The position numbers were made by a program, and so were the translations under genes. Below are positions 41,590 through 46,106 of a stretch of 46,106 nucleotides of DNA, piece after piece. Source of the DNA: Coriobacteriia bacterium (GTDB taxonomy: Bacteria; Actinomycetota; Coriobacteriia; Anaerosomatales; Anaerosomataceae); contig JAFGVD010000042.1 of NCBI GenBank assembly GCA_016938135.1, positions 1-46,106 of the forward strand. The letters are read 5' to 3'. Positions within the stretch are counted from its first letter, which is position 1. Each line of letters opens with the position of its first letter. The notes below the pieces were generated by a model, which was given only the letters and a program-made list of their open reading frames with translations, did no database searches and had not been told where the DNA came from.

Positions 41590-42779
41590 GCGGGGTCACC
41601 CGCTGCGAAGCGAGCGGCGCTCTGACCTGCGACGATCCCCGACGCCCACGCCCAGTGCAGGTTGAAGCCGCCGCAGCGGCCGTCGATATCGAGCACCTCG
41701 CCCGCCGCGAAGAGCCCGGGCACGTAGCGCGACTCCAGGGTGTCCGGGTCGAACTCAGTGACCGACGCCCCACCACGCGTGACTTGCGCCTGCTTGGCAT
41801 CGACGACGCCGTGGACATCAAGCCTGAAGTCCTTGAGGAGTGTTGCGAGGCGCTCGCAAGGCAGTTCCGTAACGGGCGTCTTCGGGTCGACCCCTGCGGC
41901 ACGCAATACGGCCAGGGCCACCCGCGTGTGAAGCATGCCGTCGAAGAACGTCTCGGCAGTTCGCCAAGCCAGAGTGGCACAGCGCCGAGAGATCACATCC
42001 GCAAAGTCGTCTGGTGCGACGCCGGGGAAGAAGTCGATGGACAAGACGTCCGCACGCTCAAGATGACGAGAAAGATCGAAGATCATGATGCCGCTCACGC
42101 CGTAGTCGCGAAACAGCAGCTCGCCGCTCTCGGTCGCTACAGGAGCGCTGTCGGCAGCCAGAAGGCTCGCGGCGCATTTGACGCGCACGCCGGAGAGGCC
42201 GCGGATGGGCCCGGGATCCGTCTTGATGGGCGCGAGCACCGGCCCGCACTCGACGCGGGTATGCCCAGCCCCGGCGAGAATCACCCCACCCCCACCGGTG
42301 GCGACGATCACCGCATCCGCATGGAGTTGCTCGCCGTCTTGCGACGACACAACGAAGCCGACCGGATCAACCGCGTCCACGACATGTGCGACCTTGAACT
42401 CCAGGCGCTCTTCGATGCCGAGATGCGCGCACTCAAGCCGCAGCACCTCAAGGACGGACGCCGCAGCGTTCGTCACGGGGTAGAGCCGGCCATCGGCATC
42501 GGCGTACGTCACAAGCCCCATATCGCCGAAAAACGAGCGAATCTTCTCGCATGGATATGCGGCGAGAACTGGCTGGACAAAATCAGGGTGGTTGTAGGCT
42601 GCGGGCCCCACGGAAAGGTTGGTGAGATTGCAGCGCCCATTCCCGCTGGCGAGGATCTTGCGGCCCACACGAGAGCCCGCCTCAAGCAGCGTCACGGCCG
42701 CACCGAGGCGAGCGGCAGCTATGGCTGCCGATAACCCGGCAGCTCCGCCGCCCACGATCACTATGCTCGGCTTGTGCAT
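41586..42779 (-). CDS. BaiN/YhiN-type NAD(P)/FAD-dependent oxidoreductase
   Basis: A 397-residue flavoprotein of the HI0933 family. The FAD site VIVGGGAAGLSAAIAAARLG is at residues 6-25, with GRKILASGNGRCNLTN close behind, the GGGG(VILAGAGHT) motif and C-terminal GLFAAGEVLDIDGRCGGFN. One member, BaiN, has been proposed to act in bile-acid 7-dehydroxylation, but most are uncharacterised. Start MHKPSIVIV follows GAAGGG; an alternative ATG at 42830 overlaps the upstream stop as ATGA with AGGGAG and would add 17 residues. Confidence 0.87.
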   Translation of the reverse strand: MHKPSIVIVGGGAAGLSAAIAAARLGAAVTLLEAGSRVGRKILASGNGRCNLTNLSVGPAAYNHPDFVQPVLAAYPCEKIRSFFGDMGLVTYADADGRLYPVTNAAASVLEVLRLECAHLGIEERLEFKVAHVVDAVDPVGFVVSSQDGEQLHADAVIVATGGGGVILAGAGHTRVECGPVLAPIKTDPGPIRGLSGVRVKCAASLLAADSAPVATESGELLFRDYGVSGIMIFDLSRHLERADVLSIDFFPGVAPDDFADVISRRCATLAWRTAETFFDGMLHTRVALAVLRAAGVDPKTPVTELPCERLATLLKDFRLDVHGVVDAKQAQVTRGGASVTEFDPDTLESRYVPGLFAAGEVLDIDGRCGGFNLHWAWASGIVAGQSAARFAAGDPA

Positions 42780-42826
42780 GATGCCCTTCGTTGTTGCCCG
42801 GTGTGACGTCTCGGTCGATTGTAGTT

Positions 42827-45550
42827 TCATTCTCCCTGCGTGGCGAAGTGGGCGGCGACGTACTCTCCGTACCACGCCATCGCGGCGAGCGCTCGCACGG
42901 CTGCCACCGGCGAATAGAGAATGACCGGATCGTATCGGCCACCGCCCGGGAAGGTGGCAGCCTCGACCGGCCGTAACGGCACATTGATGATGGGCTTACC
43001 CGTGCTCTCCATGAGCCCGGTCACGCGATCGAGGAAGGCGGCCTCAGCGGGGTTGAAGTTGCCACGGCCGGTTCCACCCGGCACGCCGGCTGCCGCGGGG
43101 TCATCTGACGTCCAACCGGTGGACGGGCTACGCAGGATGCCGAGTGCGACCACGGCGTCCACCTCGTCGCTCTCGGCGAGAATCGTCAGCGCGCGGCTTG
43201 CAGCATCCGAGCCGATAGCCGTCACCAGGTCGACCGGATTGCTTCGGCACCAGTAGCCCGGCAAGAGATCGTCAAGCGCCGAGAGGACCTGCGGCTCCAT
43301 CGAGGCCAGACCGAGGTCGTTGCGGGCGAGCTCGTCCGCCGCCAGCACACCCCATCCACCGCCGAGCGTCATGACGGCCACGCGGCGACCCGACGGTAGC
43401 GGAAGCGCGCTCAAGCACAGCGCCAGATCCAGGCTCTCGTCAGGACCCGTGCGCACCAGGCAGCCCGTCTGGCGGGCAGCTGCAAGAAAGACATCGGTTG
43501 AGCCAGCCATGGCACCCGTGTGTGACGCTGCCGCGCGGCGCCCGTACTCTGTCATACCGCCTGGCAGCACCACTACGGGCTTCTTCAGGGTGATGCGGCG
43601 CATGACGTCGATGAAGCGATGGCCGTCGCCACTGCCTTCGAGATAGACGAGGGCAGCGGTGGTCTGCTCGTCGTCGGCGAGCGCATCCAGCACATCAAGC
43701 GCACTCGTACTCGCCTGGTTGCCTACCGAGACGTACTTGTCGATGCCCACGCCGCGTCGCTCGGCACGTGTGACAAGCTGCACCCCTATGTTGCCGGACT
43801 GGGAGATGATGCTCAGCCCACCGGGCTGCGGTTGCAGCTCCAGGAAGCCGACGGCGTGGAGTTGACTGTGCGTGGAGAGCAGACCCATGCAGTTGGGGCC
43901 GATGAGTGTGACGCCCGAGGCCTTGGCCGTCTTGACCAGCTCCGCCTCAGCGGCGGCTCCCTCTTCTCCCGCTTCCGAGAAGCCCGCAGCCACGACGAGC
44001 GCCGCGGGGATGCCGCGCTCACCGCACTGCTCGATGATGCCGTTCACGTGAGCCGCTCCCAGCGCCACCAGCGCCAGGTCCGGGGCGTCGGGCAGCTCCG
44101 AGATGCTACTGAAGGCGGGCAGCCCCTGCACGGTGCCGCCCCGGCCGTTCACCGGATAGATGGGACCGGCGAAGTCACCTTCGATCACGTTTCTGAGGAG
44201 CGAGCCACCCCACTTGGCGATATCGTCTGATGCACCGATGACCGCGACTGCGCGCGGCGCGAAGAGCGGCGTCAGGTCGGGGGTGGAGACTACATGCGGA
44301 CCGTGCGCTGAGGCGTTCCTCTCGGGATCCAAGATCACAAGCGCGTCAGCGGCGACCGGCGTGCTCCCCTCCACCATGAGCGGGTTCACGTCGATCTCCA
44401 TGATCGCCGGATGGTCCTCGGCGATTTGTGCGAGCACGCGGATAGCGTCTGCGAGCGCTGCGCGATCCACAGACGGCATGCCACGGAACTCGCCCAGCAG
44501 CGCGCTCGCCCTGATGCCGGAGAGCATGCCCTCGATTTCCCGGTCTTCCAGAGGCGTCACACCAAGCGAGATGTCTTTGTGGGCCTCGGCGAAGATCCCT
44601 CCGATGCCGAAGACGACGACGGGACCAAAGAGCGGATCACGTTTCATGCCGATCATGAATTCGCGATCACCCCGGACCATCCGCTCCACAAGGAGCGAGG
44701 CGTCCTGGCCCTCGGTGAGCGCCAACAGCGAGCGGGCAGCGTCGCGGACGGCCTGTTCGCCGAGGAGGTTCAAAGCGACCAAGCCGCGCTCGGTCTTGTG
44801 AGTGATGTGCGCTCCGACCGCCTTGATAGCCACAGGGCCGTCCAGCCGAAGGGCGACGGCAACGGCCTCGTCCTCGTCGCGTGCGAGACCACCCTCGGGG
44901 ACGGTGATCCCATAACCGGCGAGCAGCGCTTTCGCCTGCCCCTCGTCCAACGCGCCGAGTCCGTCAGCCACCGCTGCGGCGACGACCCCTGTTGCATGCC
45001 GTTGAGCGCCCTGCGATCGCACCTTCACCCTATTGATGAGGGACGCAGCAGCGCCCTCTCTTTCGGCCCACAGCGCAAGATCGCCCCAATCAAGCTCATG
45101 ATGTCTGGCGATCATGACTGCCTGGTCCAGCGCTTGGTTGTCGCCCCACGCAACATAACCCGCTAGCCTATCCATGACGCTCTGGGTCGGCGTGAGAATG
45201 CGTAGGCGCCCGTAACCCGTCTGGATGACGACAGCGTCCTCGTGGTCAATGGTAGTCTCACCGAGTCCGAGTGGCCCCGGAGGGAACTCGACGAAGTAGT
45301 CCGTATCTGGATGGGTGAACTCGCGTGTGCCCGGCTGGCACTGAAAGCCCAGCGGGGCCAGTACTTGGGCGATTGTCGAGTTTCGCTCACTGGTGATGAA
45401 ATCTAGATCGTGGCTCTCGTACTCATTAAGCGTGTAGATGGACACCGCTGCTCCGCCCGACAGCGTGCTCGTGACGTTCGCTGCCTCAAGCGCCTCGCTG
45501 ACCAATGTCGCCAGCTCCACAAGCGTCGTATTGCGGTTGATTCTGTCCAT
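42827..45550 (-). CDS. AbiEii-like nucleotidyltransferase domain fused to ADP-forming acyl-CoA synthetase
   Basis: A 907-residue, uninterrupted reading frame with two unrelated parts. Residues 1 to about 175 resemble a minimal/AbiEii-type nucleotidyltransferase: LSGGAAVSIYT (31-40), then SHDLDFI with Asp48 and Asp50, and a C-terminal ARHHELDWGDLALWAEREG. Residues about 197-415 form an ATP-grasp beta domain (VAIKAVGAHITHKTE, EIDVNPLMV) and about 430-900 the CoA-binding and ligase alpha domains (AVAVIGASDD, PNCMGL, SQSGNIG, ASHTGAMAG with the phosphohistidine His677). The latter converts acyl-CoA + ADP + Pi to acid + ATP. A GTG at codon 177 (45022) preceded by AGGGTGAAG could give the synthetase alone. 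The gene starts 3 bases after the HTH stop. Confidence 0.85.
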   Translation of the reverse strand: MDRINRNTTLVELATLVSEALEAANVTSTLSGGAAVSIYTLNEYESHDLDFITSERNSTIAQVLAPLGFQCQPGTREFTHPDTDYFVEFPPGPLGLGETTIDHEDAVVIQTGYGRLRILTPTQSVMDRLAGYVAWGDNQALDQAVMIARHHELDWGDLALWAEREGAAASLINRVKVRSQGAQRHATGVVAAAVADGLGALDEGQAKALLAGYGITVPEGGLARDEDEAVAVALRLDGPVAIKAVGAHITHKTERGLVALNLLGEQAVRDAARSLLALTEGQDASLLVERMVRGDREFMIGMKRDPLFGPVVVFGIGGIFAEAHKDISLGVTPLEDREIEGMLSGIRASALLGEFRGMPSVDRAALADAIRVLAQIAEDHPAIMEIDVNPLMVEGSTPVAADALVILDPERNASAHGPHVVSTPDLTPLFAPRAVAVIGASDDIAKWGGSLLRNVIEGDFAGPIYPVNGRGGTVQGLPAFSSISELPDAPDLALVALGAAHVNGIIEQCGERGIPAALVVAAGFSEAGEEGAAAEAELVKTAKASGVTLIGPNCMGLLSTHSQLHAVGFLELQPQPGGLSIISQSGNIGVQLVTRAERRGVGIDKYVSVGNQASTSALDVLDALADDEQTTAALVYLEGSGDGHRFIDVMRRITLKKPVVVLPGGMTEYGRRAAASHTGAMAGSTDVFLAAARQTGCLVRTGPDESLDLALCLSALPLPSGRRVAVMTLGGGWGVLAADELARNDLGLASMEPQVLSALDDLLPGYWCRSNPVDLVTAIGSDAASRALTILAESDEVDAVVALGILRSPSTGWTSDDPAAAGVPGGTGRGNFNPAEAAFLDRVTGLMESTGKPIINVPLRPVEAATFPGGGRYDPVILYSPVAAVRALAAMAWYGEYVAAHFATQGE

Positions 45551-45553
45551 GTG

Positions 45554-45892
45554 TCACAACCGCTTCCCAGTACGACGAGGGCGCTGCCTCTGGCGATAGT
45601 ACTTCTTGAGCGTTTCTTCGGGCGTCAGCTCAAGCTCGGCAGCCAAAAAAGCACGCAGATTGCGCACCGTCGGGTTCCGCATGTTGAACTCGAACAGGCG
45701 CGTCTTGCCGGCCAATCGGCTGACCAGCACGCCGCTCATTTCGAGCCTGCGAAGTTGCCGCTGGATGGGGCTGACGGAGACCTCATAGGTATTAGCAATC
45801 CTCAGCGCATGGCCTGAACCGTACGCCTCCAAGAACAGCAGCACTTGGACTGCCGAGCGACTGCCGAAAATACCTTCCAGAATGGGTGTCAT
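45554..45892 (-). CDS. Winged-helix (HTH) regulator of the nucleotidyltransferase module
   Basis: A 112-residue winged-helix protein: VQVLLFLEAYGSGHALRIANTYEVSVSPIQRQLRRLEMSGVLVSRLAG spans helix 1 through the wing (about residues 15-62), then a basic tail. It resembles the ArsR-like regulators usually paired with AbiEii-type nucleotidyltransferases. AGGAG lies seven bases before the ATG, and a symmetric operator overlaps its promoter, so it most likely represses the whole operon. The final residues are Arg-rich. A tRNA gene lies upstream. Confidence 0.8.
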   Translation of the reverse strand: MTPILEGIFGSRSAVQVLLFLEAYGSGHALRIANTYEVSVSPIQRQLRRLEMSGVLVSRLAGKTRLFEFNMRNPTVRNLRAFLAAELELTPEETLKKYYRQRQRPRRTGKRL

Positions 45893-45905
45893 CTCAATCT
45901 CCTGA

Positions 45906-45966
45906 ATACCTCGTTGTGGGTCAATAATACCTCATATCGAGGTCATGTAAACCCAAAGTGAGGTAT
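45906..45966 (-). promoter_or_regulatory. Promoter and doubly symmetric operator of the HTH-nucleotidyltransferase operon
   Basis: On the minus strand, -35 TTTACA (45946-45951) and -10 TATTAT (45924-45929) are separated by 16 bases, each one base from consensus. Four GAGGT/ACCTC half-sites surround it: ATACCTC at 45906 and 45927, GAGGTCAT at 45939 and GAGGTAT at 45960. The inner and outer pairs are both centred on 45936, and same-side half-sites are 21 bases apart. The inner pair lies between -35 and -10. Confidence 0.78.
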
Positions 45967-46041
45967 ATCTGCATCGCATAATCGCTCTGCTTGAGTGGAA
46001 CAGCTTCGCCCAGGCCCAGCGCCCGCGCACAAACACGCAGG

Positions 46042-46071
46042 TAGGCCCGCCTGTTTCCACAGACGGGCCTA
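46042..46071 (-). terminator. Hairpin 3' of the right-edge tRNA
   Basis: TAGGCCCG and CGGGCCTA (8 bp), one mismatched pair, then CTG/CAG around a TTTCCA loop, lie ten bases past the tRNA CCA on the minus strand. No T-run follows. Confidence 0.55.
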
Positions 46072-46080
46072 CTCAAACTT

Positions 46081-46106
46081 TGGTGCCCCCAAGGGAATTC
46101 GAATCC
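46081..46106 (-). tRNA. tRNA 3' end, partial (identity not determinable)
   Basis: Encoded CCA, discriminator A, acceptor 3' strand TGGGGGC, T-stem TCCCT, T-loop TTCGAAT and the start of the T-stem GGA read in that order on the minus strand. The anticodon lies beyond the window edge, so the amino acid is unknown. Confidence 0.8.

Noticed and set aside
1-46106. CRISPR array, insertion sequence, prophage or replication origin
   Set aside because: No regularly spaced direct repeats, transposase, integrase, phage structural gene or DnaA-box cluster was seen in the window.

Overview
The window looks like a stretch of chromosome from a high-GC, probably anaerobic actinobacterium, most likely an environmental member of the Coriobacteriia. 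This assignment is an inference. It rests on uniformly high GC, frequent GTG and TTG starts, a pyruvate-type ferredoxin oxidoreductase, an ADP-forming acyl-CoA synthetase, a membrane-anchored multiheme cytochrome c and an actinobacterial-style hut cluster. No 16S gene or other marker is present to prove it. There are about 52 protein genes, two complete tRNAs and one tRNA cut by the right edge. No gene-free stretch exceeds 300 bases. I saw no CRISPR array, insertion sequence or prophage.

Layout. 1-3270 (minus): an operon of an XRE-cupin regulator, an AMP-forming acyl-CoA ligase and the gamma, delta and alpha subunits of a 2-oxoacid:ferredoxin oxidoreductase; alpha runs off the left edge. 3359-6828 (minus): a membrane-anchored unknown, a LysE-type exporter, an SDR oxidoreductase and a double-rhodanese lipoprotein. 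7034-7111: tRNA-Asp. 7288-9787 (plus): a stand-alone B12-binding protein with the CarH photoreceptor motifs, followed by an FtsX/MacB-type permease and its ATPase. 9795-12472: a second MacB-type exporter (minus), divergent from a TetR gene, with a repeated operator in between. 12469-16876: DUF72 protein, a 16-residue-repeat beta-solenoid protein, a hydrolase, a small cytochrome c lipoprotein, and a membrane protein/DUF5677 pair. 16962-20238 (minus): a TetR-controlled ABC-2 exporter. 20261-24173: DUF192 lipoprotein, glycosyltransferase, CDF transporter and two unknowns.

24297-31438: a putative 12-heme cytochrome, MFS transporter, DinB protein, small zinc-finger protein, YaiI protein, nitroreductase, membrane protein, LysR regulator, and a DUF4405 membrane protein with a small CX4CH secreted protein. 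31556-36968: histidine utilisation, with hutH-hutU-hutI on the minus strand and a divergent hutG-like gene. 37013-39218: cyclase-family hydrolase, membrane protein, PhnA-like protein and tRNA-Val. 39261-45892 (minus): one long tight operon of HTH regulator, a nucleotidyltransferase fused to an ADP-forming acyl-CoA synthetase, two flavoproteins, a small membrane protein and an SRPBCC protein. It is led by a well-resolved promoter with a doubly symmetric operator.

The metabolic theme is amino-acid and organic-acid breakdown. Histidine is degraded through urocanate. 2-oxoacids are oxidised to acyl-CoA with ferredoxin as acceptor. CoA thioesters can be made or consumed by AMP- and ADP-forming ligases. 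Electrons may pass to multiheme cytochromes. The observations most worth following are the nucleotidyltransferase/acyl-CoA synthetase fusion with its operator, and the MerR-less CarH-type domain linked to an ABC exporter.
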